This document shows, one piece after another, positions 46,205 through 55,757 of a DNA stretch of 64,000 nucleotides. The DNA comes from Dokdonella sp. (GTDB lineage: Bacteria > Pseudomonadota > Gammaproteobacteria > Xanthomonadales > Rhodanobacteraceae). The translations under genes and the position numbers were made by a program. The stretch's first letter is position 1, and each line of letters begins with the position of its first letter. The DNA is taken from contig NZ_JAGIAG010000001.1 of the NCBI RefSeq assembly GCF_017744955.1, forward strand, positions 930,001-994,000, written 5' to 3'. The notes under the pieces were generated by a model. That model searched no databases. It was not told where the DNA came from and saw only the letters and a program-made list of their open reading frames with translations.

Positions 46205-48355
46205 TCAGTCGAAGCCGTCGCGGAAGAGCGTGTCGTCGGGAATGCGGCGATAGGCCAGCGTGAAGGTTCCCTGCGCGGCGAGGTCGTATCCGCGGATGCT
46301 GATGGTCCGCGTGGTGGTCGAGTCGCTGGTGAACAGGACGTGCGACTGAAGGCCGCAATCGTCGTCGTTCGAGGTCACGCCGACCACTTCCATCACGGTG
46401 TCGAAGTCCGCTGAGCCGCCGCCGACGGCGCTGCACAGGGACAGCTCGTAGTCGTCTCCCGCGACGACCGGCAGCAGCAGTTCCCACGATCCCGACGGGC
46501 CGATGCGTCCCAGGCTCCAGGTGCTCCAGGATTCGACCGGCGTCAGCGTCGCCGGAACGTTGCGAATGGTCGCCATCACGTTCGGCGAGGAGACCGCAGT
46601 GTTGTTGCCGGTCACCTGGTCGCCGTCCAGCCGCAGGTACATCGAGGGGTAGTAGCGGCCGGTCGGCATCGTGTCGGGAATCGTGGTCGGATTCACCGTC
46701 AGCCGGCGCGTGCTCGACGGGTCGACGGTGATCGAGTACGACGCAGCGCGCAGGAAATAATAGCTGTCCGTCCAGGAGCGCCAGTTCTGCGCCAGGTAGA
46801 TCTCCACGCGCGGATCGGCGAAGGCGAGGGTGCCCGCGTTCTCGACCTGGATGGTGCCGAAGGTCAGCGGCTGGCCGTGGTAGATCGTCGTCGCGCCGGG
46901 GAACGCGGCCGTGTAGAGCGCGTTCATCGAGTTCGGGTCGTCTTCGGTCTGGTACAGGCTGAGTAGGCCGTCGAGGTCGATCGTGGCGCCCGGATAGGAA
47001 ACGCGCACGGCGTCGGCGTCGTCCTCGTGCAGGAACGGCGGGCGGAATTCCTTCGGCGCGTAGTTCATCACCGAATCCCACCACACGTTCTCCGTTTCCC
47101 ACGGATGCGCCAGCCCCCAGGCGTGTCCGAGTTCGTGCAGCGTGCTCTGGTCGATGCCCCAGCAGGTGTCGCTGCCGTTCGCGCTGCGCGACTCGTCCAG
47201 CGTCCAGCAGTAGGCCGGGTTGAGCGCGATGTCCGATTCCAGGATCACGCCGGAGCCGTTCCAGCGCGACCAGGTGATCGCCAGAGTGGTCGCGCCCCAG
47301 CCCGCGCCGAACTGCGCGACCATGTCGGCGTTGCTCGGGAAGCCGACCATCTCGAAGCGGTCGTTGCCCCAGGCCCAGGTGGTCAGGTCGGTGCCGCTGA
47401 CCCGGTTCAGGTTGTCGGCGACGTGGTTCCAGTCGGACATCCGGTACTGGTCGTGCGGCGACACCCACCAGTCGTGCGGCCATTCGTCCCAGACGATCGG
47501 GCGGTTGGCGATGGCGAAGCGGTGCCAGTTCGGCGTCGTCGGTGCGTGCGCGGCCTGCGGCTCGGGCTGCGGGTCGACCACCGGCTCGGCCAGCGCGTCG
47601 CCCGGCTCCGGATCGGCGGACGCCTGCTGCTGCAGCGGAGCGAGACTGCTGCTCGCAGCAGGGGGCGCGAACGGCGCGCGGAACGGAACGGCGGTCTTGG
47701 ACGGATACGTCACGCCGGCCGCGGGACCCGCGTGGCGGAAATGCGGCGGCGCGTTGCCGCGCTTCTGCACGCGCGTGTCGATCTGCGCGATCAGCGAATC
47801 GAGCGGAAGGCTTTGCCGGCCCGACAGCGCGCTGGCGAGGTTGTCGTCGGTGACGCGATAGACGCCCTGGTCGCCGCCCATGAACGGGCAGAACACGTGG
47901 TTCGCCTCCGGGTCGAGGAACGCCACGTAGCGCTCGCCGACGAACAGTTCGGGATTGGAACTCAGCTTGTGCGTCTCGCCGTCGAGCGTACCGCCGGCCT
48001 GGGTGACGACGAATTCGGTGTGGCCGACGCCGCCGTCGATCAGCACGCGCCCGATGCGGAAGCGGTAGTCGGTGAGGATCAGGTTGTGCTGGTTGTTCCA
48101 GCGCGGCTGCGCGGAGACCAGCGTGCCTTCCACGATCGACGCCGAGCCGTCGACGAGTTCGTCCAGCGTGACCGGTACGTGGTGCTGCGCGAAGGACAGG
48201 CTGCTGCCCGCGGCGGCGCACAGGGCCACGACCAAGCCGAGCGCTCGGCGCGCGAGGCGGTCGAGACGTCCGGGCCAGTGCGTGGGCGGATGGTTGCGCC
48301 GGGAGGCGTCGGTGCGTCGAAGCGAGGAAAGCGGAATCGGATCGCGTGCGTTCAT
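46205..48355 (-). CDS. Secreted metzincin-type zinc metallopeptidase with C-terminal FRDGFD tag
   Basis: The 716-residue product has a long signal region with hydrophobic stretch LGLVVALCAAAGSSLSFA (residues about 39-56). The mature part contains the metzincin zinc motif HELGHAWGLAHP (H407, E408, H411, H417) and a Met-turn in DSVMNYAPKEF, as in matrixin-like M10 peptidases. A Pro/Ala/Glu-rich linker precedes the catalytic domain, and beta-rich domains (CARDB-like, then a C-terminal one) follow. It ends in DTLFRDGFD, like its neighbour. A GGGGAG ribosome binding site precedes the ATG. It is divergent from the gsp operon and may be one of its substrates (inference). Confidence 0.82.
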   Translation of the reverse strand: MNARDPIPLSSLRRTDASRRNHPPTHWPGRLDRLARRALGLVVALCAAAGSSLSFAQHHVPVTLDELVDGSASIVEGTLVSAQPRWNNQHNLILTDYRFRIGRVLIDGGVGHTEFVVTQAGGTLDGETHKLSSNPELFVGERYVAFLDPEANHVFCPFMGGDQGVYRVTDDNLASALSGRQSLPLDSLIAQIDTRVQKRGNAPPHFRHAGPAAGVTYPSKTAVPFRAPFAPPAASSSLAPLQQQASADPEPGDALAEPVVDPQPEPQAAHAPTTPNWHRFAIANRPIVWDEWPHDWWVSPHDQYRMSDWNHVADNLNRVSGTDLTTWAWGNDRFEMVGFPSNADMVAQFGAGWGATTLAITWSRWNGSGVILESDIALNPAYCWTLDESRSANGSDTCWGIDQSTLHELGHAWGLAHPWETENVWWDSVMNYAPKEFRPPFLHEDDADAVRVSYPGATIDLDGLLSLYQTEDDPNSMNALYTAAFPGATTIYHGQPLTFGTIQVENAGTLAFADPRVEIYLAQNWRSWTDSYYFLRAASYSITVDPSSTRRLTVNPTTIPDTMPTGRYYPSMYLRLDGDQVTGNNTAVSSPNVMATIRNVPATLTPVESWSTWSLGRIGPSGSWELLLPVVAGDDYELSLCSAVGGGSADFDTVMEVVGVTSNDDDCGLQSHVLFTSDSTTTRTISIRGYDLAAQGTFTLAYRRIPDDTLFRDGFD

Positions 48356-48386
48356 GTGGAATCTCCCCGTTGGATACCGGCCGAGC

Positions 48387-48416
48387 GACCGGTTCACCAG
48401 GGAATACGCCGAATTC
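48387..48416 (-). promoter_or_regulatory. Shared upstream element, copy at the metzincin gene
   Basis: GACCGGTTCACCA followed by GGGAATACGCCGAATTC (plus-strand writing) corresponds to the element at 46068-46098. Its near edge is 32 bases from the ATG, against 31 in the other copy. Here an AGGGAAT / ATTCCCT inverted repeat (48399-48419) is superimposed. Confidence 0.6.
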
Positions 48417-48554
48417 CCTCGCGCGCTGACGAGGGTGGAGGCAGGCCCGCTCCGATCGGCGTGCACGGACAGGCATTCCGGCTCGACTGCGTCACCCCGC
48501 GCGTGGCCCGCGTTTGCTACGCTTGCGCGTCTTTCGTCGCAGGGGGCGCAGCGC

Positions 48555-49460
48555 ATGGCGCGGCGCGGGTTCGCCATCGATCGTGGTCGCTATGCCGAAG
48601 CGGCGGCATGGGCCAGCTGCGCCGTGCTCGGCGCGCTGGCGCTGTGGCTGCTCGCGCGCCTGGTGTGGCAGCTGCTGCCGCACGGCGATGCGACGTCGAG
48701 CGGCGATCGCGCGCAGCTTGCCGGCGCGGTGGCGGTCAGCGCGCCGGCGCGTTCGATCGCCAGCTGGCATCTGTTCGGCGAGACGCCGCAGCGTCCCGGC
48801 AGCGGCGGCGCGGCGTCGACGCTGTCGCTGATCCTGCGCGGCACCGTCGCCGACGGCGATCCGAAGGCCGGATTGGCGGTCCTCGCCGGCGCCGACGGCG
48901 TCGAGCGCGCGTTCCGCGTCGGCGAGGAAGTCGTCTCCGGCGCACGTCTCGCCGCGGTCTATCCGGATCGCATTGTGCTGTCGCGCGCAGGTGCCGAGGA
49001 AACCCTGCGTCTGCCGCGCGAACGCACGCTCGCCCCGGCCGACGTCGTGCGTTCCCCGCCCGCCGGCGCGAGTGCCCGCGCGCCGCGCAATGCGGCCGGT
49101 GCGACGCCGGCGGCGCCGGCCGCCGCCACCACAGCGGTGATCAAGCCGTCGGCCGAAGCGCAGCAGACGCTCACGCAGCTTCGCCAGAACCCGGACGAGT
49201 TGATGAAGCGGGTGCCGATGGTGCCGGTGCTCGACGGCGGCCGCCTGACCGGCGTGCGCGTCGCCGCCGGCGCCGACGCGGCCCTGCTCGGCCAGTTCGG
49301 CCTGCGCGCGGGCGACGTCGTCACCGCCGTCGACGGGCAGGCGGTCGATTCGTTCGCGCGCGGCCAGCAGATCCTGTCCAACCTCGCCGGCGCGAATTCC
49401 GCGCGCGTGACCGTGCTGCGCGACGGCAAGCCGGTCGAGCTGCGCGTCGGGCTGCAATGA
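48555..49460 (+). CDS. gspC: Type II secretion system protein GspC
   Basis: The 301-residue inner-membrane protein has one N-terminal membrane helix ([23 protein letters not shown]), a homology region SWHLFGETP ... [23 protein letters not shown] that contacts the secretin, and a C-terminal PDZ-type domain ([23 protein letters not shown] ... [13 protein letters not shown]). The ATG is preceded by AGGGGGC. Its stop lies a few bases before gspD. Confidence 0.88.
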   Translation: MARRGFAIDRGRYAEAAAWASCAVLGALALWLLARLVWQLLPHGDATSSGDRAQLAGAVAVSAPARSIASWHLFGETPQRPGSGGAASTLSLILRGTVADGDPKAGLAVLAGADGVERAFRVGEEVVSGARLAAVYPDRIVLSRAGAEETLRLPRERTLAPADVVRSPPAGASARAPRNAAGATPAAPAAATTAVIKPSAEAQQTLTQLRQNPDELMKRVPMVPVLDGGRLTGVRVAAGADAALLGQFGLRAGDVVTAVDGQAVDSFARGQQILSNLAGANSARVTVLRDGKPVELRVGLQ

Positions 49461-49483
49461 TGATTTCCAGAGGATTTCCCGCA

Positions 49484-51544
49484 ATGCGTGTTCTGCCGCT
49501 CGCTTTCGCTCTTTTCGCCGCGCTACAGGGAGCGGCGTTCGCGCAAGGAGCGCCGGAGCCGCAACCGGGCCATGCGCGCACGGCCGACGGTCGCCACACG
49601 CTGAACCTGAAGGACGCCGACATCCAGGCGCTGATCGCGACGGTCAGCGAGATCACCGGCAAGAACTTCATCGTCGGGCCGACCGTGCAGGGCAAGGTCA
49701 CCGTGGTCTCGGCGCAGCCGATGCGGCCGGACGAGATCTACGACGTGTTCCTGTCGGTGCTGCGCGTGCACGGCCTCGCCGCGGTGCCGTCCGGCAGCAT
49801 GATCAAGATCGTGCCGGAATCCGCCGCGCAGGCCGACGGCGGCGCGGGCGTGAGCGCCGCGCGCGCGGAGTCTTCCGACGAGGTCGTCACCCAGATCGTG
49901 CCGGTCAAGCACGTCTCGGCGGCCGAGCTGGTGGCGATCCTGCGCCCGTTGATGCCGCAGGGCAGCCAGCTGCTGGCGCATTCCACGTCCAATTCGCTGG
50001 TCGTATCGGATCGCGCCGGCAACGTGAAGCGGCTGATCGACATCGTTCAGCGCATCGACACGGTGTCGGACGCGCAGGTGGAAGTCGTGCCGCTGCGCCA
50101 CGCGAACGCGGCCGAGCTCGCGCGCACGCTGACCTCGCTCGCCGACGACAAGACCGCACAGGCGAACGGCGAGGCATCGCGCGTGTTCGCCGACACGCGC
50201 ACGAACTCGATCCTGCTCGCCGGTTCGAAGAACGGCCGCCTGAAGCTGCGCGCGTTGATCGCGCATCTGGACACGCCGGTCATCGACGGCGGCGACACGC
50301 AGGTCGTCTACCTGCGCTACGCCAGCGCCAAGGACCTGGTGCCGATCCTGCAGGGCGTCGCCGCGACGCTCAGCGGCAGCGCGCCGCCGACTGCGGCGAA
50401 GGCGACCGACACGGCGAGCGGCGCGGCCTCGGTGGCGACGATCCAGGCGCACGAGGAAACCAACGCGCTGATCATCAGCGCGCCGCCGGCGATCTTCCGC
50501 TCGCTGTCGGCGGTGGTGCGCCAGCTCGACATCCGCCGCAGCCAGGTGCTGATCGAGGCGGTGATCGCCGAGGTCGCCGACCAGACCGCGAGCGAACTCG
50601 GCGTGCAATGGCAGGTGGCCGGCAACAAGCACATCGTCGGCGGCACCAATTTCACCGGCGCCACGCCGGGCAACAACATTCTTTCGGCGTCGATCAATCC
50701 GTTCGGCATCGGCAACGGCTTCAACCTCGGCTACGTCGCCGGCACGATTCCGGGGCCGGACGGCAAACCGATCGCCCAGCTCGGCGCGCTGATCAGCGCG
50801 CTGCGCGGCGACGGCAAGTCCAACATCCTGTCGACGCCGTCGGTGCTGACGCTGGACAACCAGGAAGCGCAGATCAAGGTCGCGCAAGAGGTGCCGTTCC
50901 TCACCGGCCAGTACACCACCAACGCCTCGAGCACGGTCGGCGGCACCACGCCGACCAACGGCATCACCAATCCGTTCCAGACGATCGAGCGCAAGGACGT
51001 CGGCCTGGTGCTGAAGGTCAAGCCGCAGATCAACGAGGGCGAGTCGGTGCGGCTGGACATCCACCAGGAAGTCTCGAACCTGCTGCCGCCGGTGCAGGGC
51101 GCGGTCGACCTGGTCACCAACAAGCGCGAGCTCACCACCAGCGTGCTGGTCAAGGACGACGCGCTGCTCGTGCTCGGCGGCCTGATCGACAACCAGCTCA
51201 AGGACAACGCGCAGAAGGTGCCGGTGCTCGGCGACGTGCCGCTGCTCGGCAACCTGTTCCGCTACCGCACCAACGATCATCAGAAGCGCGATCTGATGGT
51301 GTTCCTGCATCCGAAGATCCTGCGCGACGAGGCGACCGAGGCGTCGGTGTCGAGCGAAAAGTACAACTACATGCGCACCGAGCAGCTGCAGATGCGCCAG
51401 CAGGACTGGCCGATCACGCCGCGCTCGCAGCGCCCGCTGCTGCCGGACGTGCACGACTTCCTCGCCAGCCCGTCGCTCGACGGCCAGCCGAATCTCGCGC
51501 AGCCGCCGGCGCGCACGCCGACCGGCGCGTCGCCGCGCCGATGA
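49484..51544 (+). CDS. gspD: Type II secretion system secretin GspD
   Basis: The 686-residue product has a signal peptide ([20 protein letters not shown]), N0-N3 domains ([38 protein letters not shown]) and a secretin core ([40 protein letters not shown]). It forms the outer-membrane pore of the secreton. I prefer this ATG because AGAGGA lies nine bases upstream; an ATG at 49457, overlapping the gspC stop, is the alternative. The gspE start overlaps its stop (ATGA). Confidence 0.94.
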   Translation: MRVLPLAFALFAALQGAAFAQGAPEPQPGHARTADGRHTLNLKDADIQALIATVSEITGKNFIVGPTVQGKVTVVSAQPMRPDEIYDVFLSVLRVHGLAAVPSGSMIKIVPESAAQADGGAGVSAARAESSDEVVTQIVPVKHVSAAELVAILRPLMPQGSQLLAHSTSNSLVVSDRAGNVKRLIDIVQRIDTVSDAQVEVVPLRHANAAELARTLTSLADDKTAQANGEASRVFADTRTNSILLAGSKNGRLKLRALIAHLDTPVIDGGDTQVVYLRYASAKDLVPILQGVAATLSGSAPPTAAKATDTASGAASVATIQAHEETNALIISAPPAIFRSLSAVVRQLDIRRSQVLIEAVIAEVADQTASELGVQWQVAGNKHIVGGTNFTGATPGNNILSASINPFGIGNGFNLGYVAGTIPGPDGKPIAQLGALISALRGDGKSNILSTPSVLTLDNQEAQIKVAQEVPFLTGQYTTNASSTVGGTTPTNGITNPFQTIERKDVGLVLKVKPQINEGESVRLDIHQEVSNLLPPVQGAVDLVTNKRELTTSVLVKDDALLVLGGLIDNQLKDNAQKVPVLGDVPLLGNLFRYRTNDHQKRDLMVFLHPKILRDEATEASVSSEKYNYMRTEQLQMRQQDWPITPRSQRPLLPDVHDFLASPSLDGQPNLAQPPARTPTGASPRR

Positions 51545-53055
51545 GCGAGGCAAGGTCTCCCGTCGACTCGTCCGCCGCGCAGCGGCCGTCGCGGCCGAGC
51601 TTCGGCTTCGCGCGCCGTCACGGCGTCGCGCTGACCGGCTGGCGCGGCGAGATCGCCGAGATCGCCTGCCGCGCCGACGCGCGCGCCGAGGTACTGGCCG
51701 AGCTGCGCCGCCATCTCGGCGCGCCGCTCGCGTTCACGACGCTGGCGCCGCCGGAGTTCGAGCGCCTGCTGCGCGAGCTGTACGAGCAGGGCGACGACGC
51801 ACGCACGATGGTCTCCGACCTCGACGAGCGCATGGACCTCAAGGCCGTCGCCGACGAACTGCCCGAGCCGGAAGACCTGCTCGAGAGCGAGGACGACGCG
51901 CCGATCATCCGCCTGATCAACGCGCTGCTGACCGAGGCGGTGAAGGAAGGCGCCTCGGACATCCACATCGAGCCGTACGAGAACCGCCTCGTCGTGCGCT
52001 TCCGCATCGACGGCGTGCTGCGCGAGGTGCTGGCGCCGCAGAAGGCGATCGCCAGCGCCGTGGTCAGCCGCATCAAGGTCATGGCCAAGCTCGACATCGC
52101 CGAGCGGCGCCTGCCGCAGGACGGCCGCATCGGCCTGCGCGTCGCCGGTCGCCCGGTCGACGTGCGCGTGTCGACCATCCCCGCCGGTCGCGGCGAGCGC
52201 GTCGTGCTGCGTCTGCTCGACAAGCAGGCCGGCAAGCTCGACCTCGCCCAGCTCGGCATGGACGAGGCGATGCGCGCGCGGTTGGAGGACCTGATCGCGC
52301 GCCCGCACGGCATCCTCTTGGTGACCGGTCCGACCGGATCGGGCAAGTCGACCACGTTGTACGGCTCGCTGCTCAAGCTCAACGACTCCTCGCGCAACAT
52401 CATGACGGTCGAGGATCCGATCGAGTATTACCTCGACGGCGTCGGCCAGACCCAGGTCAACCCGCGTGTCGACATGACCTTCGCGCGCGGGCTGCGCGCG
52501 ATCCTGCGCCAGGATCCGGACGTGGTCATGGTCGGCGAGATCCGCGACCTCGAAACCGCCGAGATCGCCGTGCAGGCCTCGCTGACCGGTCACCTGGTGC
52601 TGTCGACGCTGCACACCAACTCCGCGGTCGGCGCCGTCACGCGCCTGCGCGACATGGGCGTCGAGCCGTTCCTGCTGTCCTCGAGCCTGATCGGCGTGCT
52701 GGCGCAGCGCCTGGTGCGCGTGCTCGATCCCGCGGTGCGCGAGGCGTACGCCGCGAGCCCGGCCGAACTCGCCGCGTTCGGCCAGCCGGCCGACGCGAAG
52801 GTCACGCTGTATCGCCCGCGCGGCGATCTCGCCGCGAACGCGCGCCATGCGGGCTACCGCGGCCGCACCGGCCTGTACGAGCTCGTGGCCGTAGACGACG
52901 CGATGCGCCGGCTGATCCACGAAGGCGCATCCGAGGCCGAACTCGAACGCCACGCGCGCGCGCGCTCCGCGTCGATCCTCGAGGACGGTTGGCGCAAGTG
53001 CGTGGCCGGCATCACCTCGACTGAAGAAGTGTTGCGGGTGACACGCGAGGAGTGA
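51541..53055 (+). CDS. gspE: Type II secretion system ATPase GspE
   Basis: The 504-residue ATPase has an N-terminal domain, then Walker A ([15 protein letters not shown]), Asp box, Walker B ([19 protein letters not shown]) and His box ([16 protein letters not shown]). The region before [11 protein letters not shown], where many GspE proteins carry a four-Cys zinc site, contains no Cys pairs here. It powers pseudopilus assembly. The downstream hydrolase begins at a GTG overlapping its stop. Confidence 0.95.
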   Translation: MSEARSPVDSSAAQRPSRPSFGFARRHGVALTGWRGEIAEIACRADARAEVLAELRRHLGAPLAFTTLAPPEFERLLRELYEQGDDARTMVSDLDERMDLKAVADELPEPEDLLESEDDAPIIRLINALLTEAVKEGASDIHIEPYENRLVVRFRIDGVLREVLAPQKAIASAVVSRIKVMAKLDIAERRLPQDGRIGLRVAGRPVDVRVSTIPAGRGERVVLRLLDKQAGKLDLAQLGMDEAMRARLEDLIARPHGILLVTGPTGSGKSTTLYGSLLKLNDSSRNIMTVEDPIEYYLDGVGQTQVNPRVDMTFARGLRAILRQDPDVVMVGEIRDLETAEIAVQASLTGHLVLSTLHTNSAVGAVTRLRDMGVEPFLLSSSLIGVLAQRLVRVLDPAVREAYAASPAELAAFGQPADAKVTLYRPRGDLAANARHAGYRGRTGLYELVAVDDAMRRLIHEGASEAELERHARARSASILEDGWRKCVAGITSTEEVLRVTREE

Positions 53056-53784
53056 GCGACGTATCGGGCGAAGGCTGCATGCCGCGGAAGCGCGCGAATC
53101 GCCTTCCGTGGCTTCTGCTGCCGGGGCTGGACGGCAGTGCGGAACTATTCGACGAATTCGTGCAGTGCCGGCCGCGAGCGGAGGTGCATCTCGTACGGTA
53201 TCCGCTCGACTCGACTTGGCAACTCGACGACTACGTCGCGCATGCGGAGACGGCCGCTCGCGCGATCGGGCCTTGCATGGTCCTCGCTGAATCGTTTTCC
53301 GGGCCGATTGCGCTGAGATTGGCACGCCGCTGCGAGAGCGTTGCCGCTATCGTGTGGGTGGCGAGCTTTCTCCGATGCCCGAACCCGCTGCTGAGATCCG
53401 TCCCGCTCGACGTCGTCGGAGCACGTGTGCAGCGCTGGATCACTTCGACGCCACTCGTCCGGCTGATGTGTCTGGATTTCGATGTCACGCCCACCTGTGT
53501 CCGCACAGTCCAGCAGGTCGTCCGGGCGCTGCCGATCGAGGTCCTGCGCTCGCGTTTGCGGTTGCTGCGCGATCTCGATCCGAATGGAGCGTTGGACGGG
53601 TTGGACAAGCCATGGTTCGCCTTGACGGCAAGTCGTGATCGCCTGGTCGTCACGAGCTCCTTTCCTTCGGAATCGGCAGGAGCAAGCAACCGTCAGCGTC
53701 GATGGGCCGCACTTTCTGCTGCAAGCTCGTCCGGAGGCATGTTGGCGACGAATCGGGACCTGGCTGGCGTCTCGATGCATCTGA
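53052..53784 (+). pseudogene. Alpha/beta hydrolase with a frameshift near its 3' end
   Basis: Reading from the GTG that overlaps the gspE stop gives an alpha/beta hydrolase: LLLPGLDGSAELFDEF, nucleophile Ser in LAESFSGPIAL and Asp in ASRDRLV. After about position 53661 the frame loses family character and runs to 53846. In the +1 frame the expected ending appears: VSVDGPHFLLQARPEAC (with the catalytic His) and IGTWLASRC, stopping at 53782-53784. One extra base in the TTT at 53661-53663 would explain it. Either the gene is inactivated, or this is a sequencing error. GC is lower (about 62%) than in the flanking gsp genes. Confidence 0.75.
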
Positions 53785-53842
53785 TGGAGTTGCAATTTCA
53801 AGGCCGGCGTCATACGTTTATGACGTTGCTGGAGGCAATGTC

Positions 53843-54130
53843 ATGACCTCTTCCGAACTCCGCATCAACGCCCGCCTGACCGGCGAGGACGCGCGCCGTT
53901 TCCGCGAACTGCAGAAGCGCGAAGGTCTGTCCGCGTCGGATCTGCTGCGCGACGCTTTGCGCGCCTATCACGCGGAGCGCACGCGACCGCGCGCCTCTCC
54001 CGCCAAGCTGCTCGCGGGCAGCGGTTTCGTCGGCGGCGGCGAAGGCCCGGCCGACTTGTCCGAGCGCTACAAGGACTACCTGACCGAAGCGTTCGAAAGC
54101 AAGCTTCCGATGCGCGTGCACGACCGATGA
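53843..54130 (+). CDS. vapB: Antitoxin of a VapBC-type pair (ribbon-helix-helix-like)
   Basis: The 95-residue product has LRINARLTGEDARRFRELQKREGLSASDLLRDALRAYHAER, an RHH-type DNA-binding fold, and a disordered C-terminal tail (KYKDY-like segment YKDYLTEAFES) that would wrap the toxin. GGAGG lies seven bases before the ATG. Its stop overlaps the toxin start (ATGA), the standard antitoxin-first order. Confidence 0.85.
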   Translation: MTSSELRINARLTGEDARRFRELQKREGLSASDLLRDALRAYHAERTRPRASPAKLLAGSGFVGGGEGPADLSERYKDYLTEAFESKLPMRVHDR

Positions 54131-54546
54131 TCCTGGCCGATTCGGGCTTCTGGATCGCGCTCGGCAACCGCCGCGACCGACACCACGCATCGGCGTGCGA
54201 CGCGTTGGAACGTTTCGGCGAAGAAGGCTTCGTCAGCACCTGGCCGGTGCTGACCGAGGTGGCGCATCTGCTGGCGGCGCGGGTCAGCGCGAACCAGGCC
54301 GTCGCTTTCGTCGACGGCATCGCGCGCGGCGCGTGCGAGATTCCCGAACTGCCGGCGGATGCGCTGATGCGCGCGCACGTGCTGATGCGCCGCTATCGGG
54401 ATCTGCCGATGGATCTCGCCGACGCCTCGCTGGTGATTCTCGCCGAGGATCTCGACGAAGGTCGCATTCTGTCGACCGATCAGCGCGACTTCGAAGGGTA
54501 TCGCTGGAAGAATACGCGTCCGTTCCAGAACCTCCTCTTGTACTGA
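54127..54546 (+). CDS. vapC: PIN-domain toxin (VapC family)
   Basis: The 139-residue product has the PIN acidic constellation: D5 in MILADSGFWIAL, E44 in LTEVAHLL, D96/D99 in PMDLADASLV and D118/D121 in STDQRDFEGYRW. It is a predicted Mg-dependent RNase. It overlaps the antitoxin gene by four bases, and its stop overlaps the gspF start (TGATG), so it is embedded in the secretion operon without a gap. Confidence 0.9.
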   Translation: MILADSGFWIALGNRRDRHHASACDALERFGEEGFVSTWPVLTEVAHLLAARVSANQAVAFVDGIARGACEIPELPADALMRAHVLMRRYRDLPMDLADASLVILAEDLDEGRILSTDQRDFEGYRWKNTRPFQNLLLY

Positions 54547-55757
54547 TGCCCGCATTCGCCTACCAGGCACTGGACACCAGCGGCAGAACCCAGCGGGGTG
54601 TGCTGCAGGGCGACACCGCGCGCGCGGTGCGCGGATCGTTGCGCGAGCGCGGACTGAATCCGCTCAGTGTCGAAGAGGTGCGCGAAGGCGCCCGGCGCAC
54701 GCGCGGCGCATTCGCGCGCGGCGGCTTGAGCGCCGTCCAGCTGGCCTTGCTGACACGCCAGCTGGCGACCCTGATCGGCGCCGGCCTGCCGATCGACGAG
54801 GCGCTGGCGGCCTTGTCCGAACAAGCCGAGAGCGAACGGCAGCGCGGTCTGACTATGAGTCTGCGCGCGCGCGTGATGGAAGGCGCGAGCCTGGCGCAGG
54901 CGCTCGGCGACTTCCCGGAGAGCTTCCCCGAGATCTTCCGCGCGACGGTGGCGGCCGGCGAGCAGTCCGGCCGGCTCGAATCCGTGCTCGACAAGCTCGC
55001 CGACTACGCCGAAGCGCGCGATGCGTTGAAGCAGAAGATGCTCGCCGCCCTGGCGTATCCGTTGCTGCTGACGCTGGTCGCCGTCGCGGTGGTCGCCGGG
55101 CTTCTCACCTGGGTCGTGCCACAGATCGTCGGCGTGTTCCAGAACCTGCATCAGACGCTGCCGCTGGCGACGCGCGCGTTGATCGCGCTGTCGGCGTTCC
55201 TGCGCGGCTGGGGCTGGTTGATCCTGCTCGCGGCGATCGCGGCGCTGGTCGCCGCGCGCTTCGCCTTGCGCAGCGAAGCGGTGCGTCATCGCTGGCACGA
55301 ACTGCTGCTGCGCCTGCCGCTGGTCGGTCGTCTGATCCGCGCCGCGAACACCGCGCGCGCGACGCGCACGCTGGCCCTGCTCGCCGGCAGCGCGGTGCCA
55401 TTGCTCGACGCGCTCGGCATTGCCGCCCAGGTGGTGCCGAATCTGCCGATGCGCGAAGCGCTCAAGCGCGCCGCGTTCAAGGTGCGCGAGGGCGCTGCGT
55501 TCTCGCGAGCCTTGGGTGAAAGCGGTCAGTTTCCGCCGGTCGCATTGCGTCTGATCGCGAGCGGTGAGCGCTCGGGCGAGCTGCCGCGAATGCTCGAGGA
55601 AGCGGCGCAGCAGCAACAGCGCGAACTCGATCGCTGGCTGACCGCGCTGACCGCGGTGCTCGGCCCGGCCGTGATTCTCGCCGTCGGCGCGATGGTGCTG
55701 TTCATCGTGCTGGCGATCCTGCTGCCGATCTTCAATCTGAACCAGATGGTGAAGTAG
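54546..55757 (+). CDS. gspF: Type II secretion system inner-membrane protein GspF
   Basis: The 403-residue platform protein has two GspF domains: first half LALLTRQLATLIGAGLPIDEAL ... PEIFRATVAAGEQSGRLESVL, second half TARATRTLALLAGSAVPLLDAL ... PPVALRLIASGERSGELPRML. Three membrane segments lie near residues 172-195, 220-240 and 375-397. It starts at an ATG overlapping the vapC stop. gspG to gspM do not follow; the asnB gene begins on the next base after its stop. Confidence 0.94.
   Translation: MPAFAYQALDTSGRTQRGVLQGDTARAVRGSLRERGLNPLSVEEVREGARRTRGAFARGGLSAVQLALLTRQLATLIGAGLPIDEALAALSEQAESERQRGLTMSLRARVMEGASLAQALGDFPESFPEIFRATVAAGEQSGRLESVLDKLADYAEARDALKQKMLAALAYPLLLTLVAVAVVAGLLTWVVPQIVGVFQNLHQTLPLATRALIALSAFLRGWGWLILLAAIAALVAARFALRSEAVRHRWHELLLRLPLVGRLIRAANTARATRTLALLAGSAVPLLDALGIAAQVVPNLPMREALKRAAFKVREGAAFSRALGESGQFPPVALRLIASGERSGELPRMLEEAAQQQQRELDRWLTALTAVLGPAVILAVGAMVLFIVLAILLPIFNLNQMVK

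Noticed and set aside
46038..48476. Upstream continuation of the delta-60 gene frame as one 1357-codon frame
   Set aside because: The upstream part shadows the metzincin gene in another frame. A signal peptide and GGAGG site at 46037 mark the real start.
47027..49456. Upstream continuation of the gspD frame
   Set aside because: It shadows the metzincin and gspC. The composition is Arg/Ala-rich, and a signal peptide sits at the GspD start.
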